A stretch of 64,000 nt of DNA from Spirodela intermedia (taxonomy: Eukaryota; Streptophyta; Magnoliopsida; Alismatales; Araceae). The notes below the pieces were generated by a model. That model had not been told where the DNA came from. It did no database searches and worked only from the letters and a program-made list of their open reading frames with translations. Positions 11,494 to 21,131 of the stretch are shown piece after piece (position 1 is the stretch's first letter; every line of letters starts with the position of its first letter). The position numbers were made by a program, and so were the translations under genes. The stretch lies in NCBI GenBank assembly GCA_902729315.2, contig LR746266.1, positions 1,956,759 to 2,020,758 on the forward strand, read 5' to 3'.

Positions 11494-11504
11494 TATACAT
11501 AAAA
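11494..11504 (+). promoter_or_regulatory. TATA-box-like element of the DUF599 gene
   Basis: TATACATAAAA lies 57 bp before the ATG at 11561. Transcription would then start near 11525-11530, followed by a short CT-rich leader. This supports 11561 as the start codon and not the upstream in-frame ATG at 11348. Confidence 0.55.
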
Positions 11505-11560
11505 GTCTCGCTTCATCTCCATCTCTATCTCCGTCTTCTTCTTTTCCAACACTAGACATC

Positions 11561-12415
11561 ATGAAGAAGGAAGCTCTGGACTTGGCGCTGGTGCCAATTG
11601 GCCTGATCATCCTCGCCTCCTACCACGTCTGGCTGGTGCGCTGCGTTCGCAGGGATCCCACCCGCACCGTTATGGGCATCAACAGCATCAATCGCCGCTT
11701 CTGGGTGCAGAGCATGATGGAGGTGCCCACCTACTGTGGTCCCGAGTTTCCTGTCCCAATTCCCCATCCTTTTTTCTCACCGTGTGTCGTTCGTTTTCTG
11801 CAACAGGACCCCGCTAAGATGGGCGTACTCGCAGTTCAGAGCCTGCGGAACAACATCATGGCCTCCACGCTGATGGCCTCCACAGCCATCATGCTCTCCT
11901 CTGTGATCGCCGTCCTGATGACCAATAGCGGTGGGTGGCCGAGCAGGCTGCAAGAAGGGCGCGCTAAGCTGGTCGTCGGCGACGCCAGCGAGCTGGGGCT
12001 CACCATCAAGTTCTTCTCCATTCTCTCGTGTTTCCTCCTCGCATTCCTCTTCGAGGTGCAGTCAGTTCGCTACTACAGCCACTCAACCATCCTCATTAAC
12101 GTGCCCGTCGTCGACTCCGGGGCCAAGGCTACGGGCGGCGGGCAGGAGCTTAGGCTGCGGCGGAAAATCACGCCGGAGTTCGTCGCAAAGATGTTGGACA
12201 AGGGAAACTACTTCTGGTCTCTGGGCTTGAGGGCCTTTTACTTCTCATTCCCCCTTTTTCTTTGGACCTTCGGCCCCGTGCCGATGTTCGTCTGCTGTGT
12301 CGTGCTGGTTTTCCTTCTCTACCTCCTCGACGTGTCCTCCGATGGAGAGGCCGAGACGAGTTCTACCACCCCAGAAGCGGCGGACCAGGCGGCAATAGCG
12401 GCCGCAAATTTCTGA
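11561..12415 (+). CDS. DUF599 family membrane protein
   Basis: Two exons, 11561-11722 and 11807-12415, coding for 256 aa. The 84-bp intron has GT and a TTTTCTGCAACAG end. Removing it joins QSMMED to PAKMGVL, which restores the family's usual run RRFWVQxMMEDPAKMGVLAVQ. Plant DUF599 proteins are small membrane proteins of unknown biochemical role. Hydrophobic segments here are roughly residues 8-26, a second after SLRNNIMAS, a third at FFSILSCFLLAFLF, and two close to the C-terminus (AFYFSFPLFLWTF and VCCVVLVFLLYLL). The tail is Ser/Thr/Ala-rich. The start is at 11561 because the family begins there (MKKEALDLALVP); an open frame extends upstream to 11348 but precedes the TATA-like box. The intron has a multiple-of-three length and no stop, so its retention would add 28 residues. 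Confidence 0.88.
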   Translation: MKKEALDLALVPIGLIILASYHVWLVRCVRRDPTRTVMGINSINRRFWVQSMMEVPTYCGPEFPVPIPHPFFSPCVVRFLQQDPAKMGVLAVQSLRNNIMASTLMASTAIMLSSVIAVLMTNSGGWPSRLQEGRAKLVVGDASELGLTIKFFSILSCFLLAFLFEVQSVRYYSHSTILINVPVVDSGAKATGGGQELRLRRKITPEFVAKMLDKGNYFWSLGLRAFYFSFPLFLWTFGPVPMFVCCVVLVFLLYLLDVSSDGEAETSSTTPEAADQAAIAAANF

Positions 12416-15400
12416 TTGCGAAGAGGGCATGGACGACCTGCTTAGTTCAACAGAAGTTGAACGCGCAGAATAAAATGTAAGTTAGAGAAAATAAGCTTAT
12501 GATGCTTCTGTTTATCCAGCAGAAGTGATGATATTGTAATGGGAACTTGATTTTGTGTTCGTGATGTTAAAGCCGGCGGAGTCCACGACGAATCAATCAA
12601 TGAAGCTTGTTACTATAGCTCCTTATTGTCCTTTTGGATACAATGGATAATTGGGATTTTTGGGCTCTAACATTACAGATTTTAGTGAGAACTATCTATA
12701 AAATCTTATGTGTCTTGAAATGGAGACAAGATTATAGACTCAGCAAGGTCCAACGCATGGGAAAGCAATATTTTTTGCGGGGTGAACTCGTGAGTGTAAA
12801 CCAGCTGGTTGCCGATATTTCATATATATTTACATAAAAAGCTAATACGACAACAATCGATAGTGATGGAGTGGGAGCTGAAGTTCCACGTACGCTCCTG
12901 GGAGTCAGCAGTCGGCACAGTACGAACCGGTGTTTTTATCCATGTTTCTCATAAGCTTTCCCCTTGACCAGTCCGTTTAGCAACACCCCAATTTGATCCC
13001 ATCGGTAGAGCGCGATGCTGGGAGAGTACACGTTCGACTTGTGAGTACAAGCCGGGACATGTTGTCTCGTGTTTATCCTTACTTTCATCGAATGCCCTGC
13101 TCAGCCAGACGGAATGCAGATGGCATGACAAGATAAACATGGTGACACTCAAATCGGTCGTAATCTGCGTAGCATCCGACCCCGATACGGCTTCTTGCCT
13201 TAGCTGTACTCTTCCGTTGGTGTCCACCTGTAAGCCGTTCTATCTTCACGGCCGCGAGAGCGGCTCCAAGAGTTTCTCCCCTCCAACAGGCCCTATCTTG
13301 GATTCGTCGCCGACGCGACAAAACCCTCCCTTTGACATGGCCCAATCGCCTACGTGTAGGTAGACGAGGAGCAGTGGTGGCGCACACAGGACGGTCAAAT
13401 CCGCGGGTTTTTTGGGGAGCTTCGGTCGGACCGAAACTCTGCCCTTACAACTCCGGTGCATCCAATGCGAGTTCCGAGCACTTCTCTCGTCGAGATGCGA
13501 AGAGTGGGATAGCTCAGTACGCGTTTCTAGAGTATGCTTTCGGCGCTCCACTAGTGCAGTTTATATGAGTTGAACTACGCGAAGGGCTTCAAAGATAAGG
13601 CTAGGGCGGCCTTACCCACGGCAAGTAATCCAGAGTTGTGACGGTCAAACGTATAACACCTAGGAGGTCGAGAGGCAAAACTATCTACTCCTTTAGCCTA
13701 GAAAGAGTGCTAGGTGGAGGTAAGAATGTGACATTCTTCTGAAACAGTGAAGAAGATGGTACTGTTGTTACCTCTAATGAACATGGTATTCCGTTATTTG
13801 TAACGTCACTTCTTCTTTGGCAGCTTAGGTAAACCAAAACCGAATACAGATATCAACATCTGGTCCAATTCTAGGTCAGTTGATAAGTGACAAAGCAAGT
13901 CTGAAGATGTAAAATGATAGATGACAAAGGTTGGAAGCCCTAAAATGAGTTCAACCTCAAAATTTAAAAAGCAGTCCCAAAATCGTGGAAAAAACACAAG
14001 ATTTGGAAGACTAATAATTTAGTTTTACCTTTTCGTGTTCTTATATTAGTTGATATTAATTTTTACAATACTAGCATTAACTTTCACCTAATGGAATGCT
14101 AGTACCTTGTGATTTCAAGTAAACCACCAATGGTAGAATTTTATTTTTCTTAAAGAATTAAAAGTGAATCATTTTGATTCATTTCACTAGATGGATCATC
14201 AAAATCATTTTGATAATGTTGTTCCTTGTACAATCAAGGCTTAATTTGTGTTCTTCTCTAACTTCCATTTTGTGATCAACAATTAAATCAAGGATATGAA
14301 TGAGGAGTGGGCTAGCCTTGAACATTGGGAACAAAGGATGTTAGCGAGGTTTCACTAAGAACAAACAGGGAGGGTGAATCAATCACCTTTTGTGTATCTC
14401 TTTTGTCCTCTAATTCATCACTCCAAATAGACACTATTGTAATGATTAAGCCTATCTCACCTACTCCACTAATCAAAGTCAAAGACCTTACATTCCAATA
14501 GTTCCGTAGTGATCGACATCAAACATTAATCTTATACAAGCCTATATTGATTATAATGGCCTCAACAAGTCTACATTGAATATGGTAACCTAAGTTGTAA
14601 CACTAATTAACACATGAAGTTTTGGTAATTAAAAACACATAAAACAAGTAAATAGATAAAATCATGATAATTATTCATTTTTCATGAAGCCACAGGATAC
14701 TTCCTCTTGTTGGTGAGAAAGAAGTCCACAGCAAAGTAGACTGCTCCAGTCAACAGGAGCGGCTTCTTTTATGAGCATGCTTCTTTCATGAGCCCGAGCA
14801 TACACAAATAATATCTTATACATGTATGAAATTAATTAATTATTAAATTCTTGGAGTATATATGATACTAATTTTCCAGAAGGTACTTCAAGAAATGTAT
14901 TCTACACTTGCAATTTGAATTTCAAAATTCAGATAAATTTATTTCCAAATATCGTTATTTTCTTATTGCTGTTTAAAAGGATAAATTTAAAAAACTTCAT
15001 GTTAACATAATGTACCTATTTCCACATCAAAGTGTATGTGAAATATTAAAGTAAAATATTACTATGAAAGCTCACCATATATACTAAATGTAAATGATTT
15101 GAAATCACCATTATTGCTTAAGAATTGATCAATCAAATCTAGACTATTTAAATGACTGCTCATAATTTTCCGATAATTAATTCAGAAACAATTTTAAAAT
15201 AACAAAAGTCACATGTTGGTCCCTAGTTTACAAGCAAGATGATCTAAGATTGGCTGAATTGATGCTCAATTTTACTAAAATTGTGTAATTAATGTTTTGA
15301 TTAATATAATAAAAAATAAATTAACTTGATTTTTATATTTTTGACAATTCTATTTCTCCATTACTGAAATTATTCAAATATTATATTAAATAAATATAAT

Positions 15401-16190
15401 TGACCTAGATGAATATGAAAATTTTGAAATATTTAGATAACACAACATTTAATAATTGTTTGGCCGAACTAGTTTAGTCTACATCAATTTCTGAACTACC
15501 TACCTTAGTTCTATTATTCCAAGATCTAAAATACAACCTATTTTAAGATATCAAGAACTCTATCATCCCATTTCTAAAACCCTAAAATCTACTAGTCCTA
15601 GGTCTACCTCGTTTTAGACATATTACATGCGTCTCATAAAGCCTATCAACTATCACAATTAATAAATGGCAAAACTATAGGCGCTAGGTGAAATACCAAG
15701 ATGGAGGGTGGGAGGAAGTGAATTGGATTTTTTAGATTTTTTTAATTTTTGGATTTAAACTAAACCTATCTGCATGTGTCGTAGTATGTGTCAACACATG
15801 GAATGACAAGGCCTCTCAACTCTCTCTCATGACGTACACCAAAAGTTTTATGTTGGTTTGCACCTCACTTGGATACTTCTAGTCTAATAAGAAACTTCCT
15901 TCTAGTATTTACTAATTCTCTCAAGAATTATACAATGATATTCATGTCATGACTTTGCCAAAAACATTTATTTTACCAATCAATAACCTTAGGGTCTAAT
16001 GGAGAGTAAGAACCATGATAGTGGAGTTGATCATTTTGTCAAATCAGTTAGAGAAGATAATATAATATTCTCACACATAGATAATGCATGTGACAGGAAG
16101 AACTTTATGTTCAACCTTCAATCTTCATGTGTTTTGATCAATTTTTCATTTATAAGCCTTCTCTATAATTGAGCTTTTCTTCTTTAACAA
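12416..16190. other. AT-rich gene-free spacer with a GC-rich island
   Basis: No gene recognised. The DUF599 3' UTR occupies the start. At about 12840-13700 the sequence becomes GC-rich and rich in CpG, with several overlapping ORFs on both strands (13085-13387 -, 13246-13551 -, 13332-13568 +), none with a recognisable product. From 13.7 kb on it is about 70% AT with long A/T stretches, typical of old transposon debris. Confidence 0.5.
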
Positions 16191-17259
16191 TGACATGACA
16201 AAAATTTGAAGAATTGATAACTTGATCATGTTTCAGCTTTGCCTATGTATTATGGAAGTAAAATCATGACCTTGAATCTAGAACGAACATGTCTTGGTTG
16301 AAAGCCCCTTGTCTTGAATCCACAAAACAAAGAGATTTCACCCCTTGAGTCCACAAGGGGTTGATCTTGAGTCCATAGGATGAAAAATGGCTCATTGAGT
16401 CCATAGAGATATTAGAATTCATAAGCAGAAGGGAAGAACCTCCAAAAAAGAAGGGAACTCGAAATTTGATTCTTAAAATGTAAATTTCTTTTGGGACTAC
16501 AGGGGGGGGGCTATTTTTAGGCTGAAAATTAGTTATAACTAGCCTATAAAAGGGAAAATCTGTTATGATCCTAGAAAATAAGACAAATAGATTAAGATGA
16601 TAGGAAAGACTATAAAATCTTACTTCATCAAATATTTGATCTTTTCTAACTCTATTTGTAACTCACTAGAGGCTCGAGAAACAAAGAGAAGATGTATACA
16701 AACGAGATATCCAGCAACAAGAAGAAAGAAAAGGATTAAAGAATAAAACAAAATAAAAGAAAATTTAAATCAATAAGTAAATAAATAAGTATAAGTAGAA
16801 GAACCCAGATTCCAAATGAACAAATTCAAACTCGAAAAGAATCTTTCTTATTCTCAAAGAATGAGGGAGAAAGGGATTGATCGAGAAAGATCTCTAAATT
16901 CAATCAATTCTTTATCGAATCTGGAATCCCGAAAAGGAGGATTCTGTTAAAATGCCCCCAAGAAATAGGAACATCATATATAGAACAAGTAGATTATTTT
17001 ACATGAATAAAATATACATATTTGAGATTTAGGGGTATTCAGCATGTGATCAAATCTTTTATTAGGCCATTTCAAGCTGAATTTGGGTAAAATAGAGTCT
17101 TCAAGCCTCTTGAGTCTCTGATTCACTTGAGTTGGTCTAAAACTTCATTGTACTCCATTCTATTACTTTTTACCTTTTTCAACACAAATACTATTAGTTC
17201 CTCACCTGGGTGAAAAAACCTTCCATTCCTCATTTGACATCAATTTTTGAGGTACATCA
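16191..17259 (-). repeat. 3' LTR, enlarged by an insertion
   Basis: Matches 18415-19158 along its length except for about 320 extra bases at roughly 16600-16935. Without those it would be about 745 bp, like its partner. Both copies contain the same G-run (16502-16510 here, 18721-18727 in the partner) and the same clustered GAGTCCA/GAATCCA motifs. Confidence 0.82.
16624..16738 (-). pseudogene. ycf2: plastid ycf2 fragment (nuclear plastid DNA)
   Basis: On the minus strand this reads [20 protein letters not shown] followed by [14 protein letters not shown]. That is the well-known internal segment of plastid Ycf2 ([20 protein letters not shown], then ELQTEFEKVKSLM). Ycf2 is a very large plastid-encoded protein, linked to the inner-envelope import motor. 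Only about 38 codons are present, inside the 3' LTR of the retroelement. The neighbouring bases 16739-16935 are also absent from the partner LTR and could be further organelle DNA, but I could not place them. Identification is from memory of the conserved Ycf2 sequence. Confidence 0.85.
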
Positions 17260-18414
17260 ATCTCTCCTACTTGAAGAAAACTTGTCTTTGAGCACATATT
17301 GAGAAATACATACATAATTTTAACATTTGATATATGTACTAATTGAAAACTTGACTTTGTATTCATGTAGTACATGCTATTTGTAGTTGTATCTACTTGT
17401 AAGCACAAAAACATAATTGAATATTGTGTTGAACTTCAAACTAGATGGCAATACTTAATTTTCAGAAATTCATAGAGCCGAAATTCTAGATAACCACTCT
17501 TTAAGCTGAAATTCATTCCACCAACATGAGATATGTCCTTTACCCTTCAAAATTCATAAGATTGTTCTATTGATGCTATCAATTGATCTAACAAAGAAAA
17601 GAATTATTTTTCTTTGTTATCTGAAATATTCAGCATAATCCAACCATCAATAGAGTCAATATGCTCAAATATAGACTTTGAAGGTATTGTTGAACTTGAT
17701 GGATTAACAACACCCATTGTATAAACAATGTTACCATTTATTTTCTTCAAAGTAAATTTTTCTTATTTTGAATTTAAACTTTTCAAGTTTATTCTACTTT
17801 TATTTTTTCTATCTTTTTCTTAATATGTCTTCTTTGTGTCTAAAAACCTTTCGAGAGATCGAAATGTGAATTTTTGACCATCTCTATAAAATTTATAATG
17901 ATTTTTCTAGAATTATATGTTGCATTCACATAAAATTACAATGGTCCTCTTAACAACATATGACAAAAATCCATATCAATTACATCACATTGTATTTCAT
18001 CAAAATATATCTCATTGCATGAAACTTCTACCAAACATGTTTATGTAATATCTGTCTCAAAATCCTTCTTTATCTAATCACACTTATATGCATCAGGGTG
18101 TTTCTCAAATTTTAACTCTAATTTTTAAATCATATAAGATGAAATAAAATTTGTTCCAATGCTATTGTGAATAATAATGTTAATAAATTTTTACAAATAG
18201 TGAATATTATTCTGAAAAATTTGTGATGTTCTCAATGGTTATATTCAATACCCATAAATGAAAATTCGTCTAACAATTACTACCTCAACTAGATTTTAGT
18301 ATGCTGATCAAACTTTAGAGAAAACTGACAACATGATGTGCTTGACTAATAATGTGAAACACCAATTAAAATTGATCAAAAAAAAAAGACATGCAACATT
18401 ACTTTGATACCAAT

Positions 18415-19158
18415 TGATGCAACAAAATTCAAAGAATTAATAACTTGTCCACATTTCAACTTGTGTATTCTAGAAGCAAAAATCACAACCTTGAATCTAA
18501 AAGGAACATGTCTTGGTTGAAAGGTCCTTGTCCTGAATCCACATAACGAAGAGATTTCATCCTTGAGTCCACAAGTGACTGATCATGAGTCCACATAATC
18601 AAAAATAACTCCTTAGTCCACAGAGATAGTGGAATCCACTAGTAGAAAGGGAGAACCTCTAGAAAGGAAGGGAACTCAAAATTTCATTTTTAAAAACGTG
18701 AAGTTTCTTTGGGACTACAAGGGGGGGCCTATTTCTAAACTGAAAGTTAGTTATAACTAACCTATAAAAGGGAAAATCTATATATGATCATAGAAAATAG
18801 GGAAAAAAATAGATTAAACTTTTTTACGAAAAAGTAAGATTATGTTATAATGCCCCTAAGAAATAGGAATGCCCAAAACATAATAGGAGGATTATTTTAT
18901 ATGAATAAAATATACAAATTTGAGATTTAGACACATTAAGCATGTGACCAAGTCTCTTGTTAGGCCATTTTAGCTAAATTTGGGCAAAATAGAGTCTTCA
19001 GGTATCTTGAGTCTTTGATTCACTTGAGTTGGTCTAAAACTTTGTTGTACTTTATTCTATTACTTTTTAGCTCTTTTGACACAAATCCTACTAGTTCCTT
19101 CACCTGGGTCAAAAAACATTACATCCCTCATTTTGAGATGAATTTATGGGCTACATCA
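18415..19158 (-). repeat. 5' LTR
   Basis: 744 bp. Direct repeat of the LTR at 16191-17259. It abuts the primer-binding-site-like sequence at its low-coordinate end, which sets the element's direction as minus. Confidence 0.82.
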
Positions 19159-20736
19159 AATAATTTCTCAATTTTATATGATTTCTAATGTTCACATCCT
19201 CATTAAAAAACTTTTTTTTTTCTTGAACATGTGGTAATGATCTTTGAACCATTTAATCTTTGAATTTTCGTTATTCCATCATCCTTTTTTGTTCAAATTT
19301 CAACTAAGAGTTTCTAACTTAACAAAGAACAATTAAAAAATATTCAACTCGGACCCACATCATCAAGTTTTCTATCACTTTTTTGTCCACATTAGCAAAT
19401 GATATGTCACCGTTGAGATCTGTGTTCGAAACTTGAGTATTTTTTTCATTTTCTTATTTTCTTAATGATTTAGTACATGTGAGATCCTAAGGAACCTACC
19501 TATCATCATTTCTAAATGCTAATAAATTCATAATATGGTGGAGAAATATGTAATGAAAGATAACATAATTCACATGATTTCTTTATACCTTTTTAATTAT
19601 ATATTTATCTTTTCATTTAGAGATAATTGACGTCACTTAGTCATTGCATAATAAATCACGCAAATTTAAAATTTATAAAACTAGAAAATACGAATTTTTA
19701 GATATTTAGAAGTATTTCTGAAAAAATATATCAATTATAATTCAATACAACTTCCAAAAATAGTGATAATTTTCCAAGTCAATCACAGGGATGTAATATA
19801 ATATCATGTAATTATTTAAAATTTTCCTCAAAGAACACTATTTTTTATGAATTTTATACTGGGAAATGAAAATAAAATATATTTAAAATTTATAAAAAAA
19901 TGGAAATAAGGGTGCAGACATCAGGATGATGTCAGCACCCAGCGAACGTGAATTAGACAAAAATAGAGTTCCACCCAATGATTCTTACGTAAACTATTAC
20001 AGGTGATTTAATTGATCAAATTAAGATATGTAAAAGCCAGAAGAATCATAACTAAATGAAGTATATCTTGGTAAATTTAAATCATACAAATTGTCACTAA
20101 ATGAAGTGGAAATAAAGTTGAAAGCAGGAAAATAGAGTTCTGGTGTCGCGGCAATGATGCGTCAGCAATGCACCGAAATCCTAAGCATTCGAAAAGATTA
20201 TTGTGTAGTGTCCACGGCCCCGAAGGCTCTTCTTGGATAAGGACGACGTGAACAATGTCTAAATCTCTTTACAAAGTCTAGAGATCAATGAAATGGGTCA
20301 TCAAATCGTCTTTGGCGGCTGTCACCTAGCGGAGTGGAAAAACGGCGACTTTGCGGCTCTCTAGAGGCTATCACCCGACGGAGAGGAGCTGGATGGAGGT
20401 GGGGCGTGTGTTAGGGAGCTTCATCCTCAGGTCCACGCAACACGATGAGGCTCTTCATTGCATCTAGTACGATCTCAGGAGGTGGCGACTTGTCTCCCGA
20501 CAAATCGTCCTCTTCCTGACGACGACTTGTTCGTTGATCAATCGAAGATGCTTTACTCGATAGATTTGTAATCCTTTTATCATGAATCATTCAACAATTT
20601 TAGTAACAATACTCTGTGAATCGCGTTGATGAGATTTTCACTGATGATCCAACGATTTTGGCGGCTTAATCCTTCACTAGTGATCTGCAAAAAAGTCTCG
20701 ATAATCAGATAAAAAATATGAGTTTTGGCTCTAGGA

Positions 20737-20748
20737 GGATTCGAACCC
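20737..20748 (-). promoter_or_regulatory. Pol III B-box-like sequence (tRNA/SINE relic)
   Basis: The minus strand reads GGGTTCGAATCC, which contains the consensus B box GGTTCGANNCC. The bases around it do not fold into a full tRNA and no clear A box lies 30-60 bp upstream. It is probably a relic of a tRNA-derived SINE, or chance. Confidence 0.3.
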
Positions 20749-20901
20749 ACGCTAGTTGCTTGCTTGCATGAGAGAGATTGACATAAATACTTTAATACCC
20801 TTATCAAATGACATCATCATGGTATATCTCTATTATAAATAAGGGGTATTGTAGGTATTAAAATCATCAAAGCCTTTCTAGGGAAGGTGTGACGTGGGTT
20901 T

Positions 20902-20946
20902 AGTCTCACATCGCTTGTGCGCCGAAGTTTCGAGCGAATATATACT
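20902..20946 (+). promoter_or_regulatory. snRNA-type promoter-like USE plus TATA
   Basis: AGTCTCACATCG (20902-20913) differs by one base from the plant snRNA upstream sequence element RTCCCACATCG. A TATATA box follows at 20939, leaving 25 bp between them. In plant snRNA genes this short spacing is associated with Pol III (U6, U3, MRP), and about ten more bases with Pol II. Function is inferred only from the motif pair. Confidence 0.45.
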
Positions 20947-20969
20947 AATATTACATTTGCAAGCAAGTT

Positions 20970-21131
20970 CCTTTTTCCCGTGTATACGACCACTCCTTGC
21001 CCCTCAGCCAGCTGGCCACTAGTGACGTGGAAGGGGAGTGGCGCACACGCTCCCCCATCGGTCCTAGCCGCTCGAGCCCCTACTCGTGACACCTCCCAGA
21101 TTGCGGGCCCAGCTGGCCGATAGGTACCTCC
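20970..21131 (+). ncRNA. possible Pol III small RNA downstream of USE/TATA
   Basis: This is the GC-rich stretch that would be transcribed from the USE/TATA pair. It ends just before a T-run (TTTTT at 21133-21137) that could serve as a Pol III terminator. It contains stem-forming segments (CCACTCC...CCCCT against AGGGGAGTGG) and two copies of CCAGCTGGCC near 21008 and 21110. It does not match U6, U3, 5S, 7SL or a tRNA that I can recognise. It may be a repeat family that carries an snRNA-like promoter. Both ends are guesses. Confidence 0.25.

Larger units (their letters stand above)
16191..19158 (-). mobile_element. non-autonomous LTR retroelement
   Basis: Two direct repeats flank 1155 bp of internal sequence. 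Read on the minus strand the 5' LTR is 19158-18415 and the 3' LTR is 17259-16191. Both start TGATGTA and end in TCA (CATCA and TGTCA), giving the usual TG...CA ends. Immediately inside the 5' LTR is ATTGGTATCAAAGT (18414-18401), close to the initiator Met-tRNA primer-binding site TGGTATCAGAGC. Just before the 3' LTR is a purine-rich tract (AGTAGGAGAGAT, 17271-17260). Flanking bases are AACAA on the left and AATAA on the right, a probable 5-bp target duplication with one change. The internal part has no gag or pol ORF, so mobilisation would have needed proteins from another element. The LTRs differ at many sites, so the insertion is old. Confidence 0.82.

Noticed and set aside
11348-11560. N-terminal extension of the DUF599 ORF
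   Set aside because: It lies across the TATA-like box, and the family begins at the Met encoded at 11561.
13085-13568. Overlapping ORFs in the GC-rich island
   Set aside because: No recognisable domain, overlapping on both strands, no splice partners found.
20697-20760. tRNA gene around the B-box-like sequence
   Set aside because: The T stem does not pair and no acceptor or D arm can be formed, so at most a relic.
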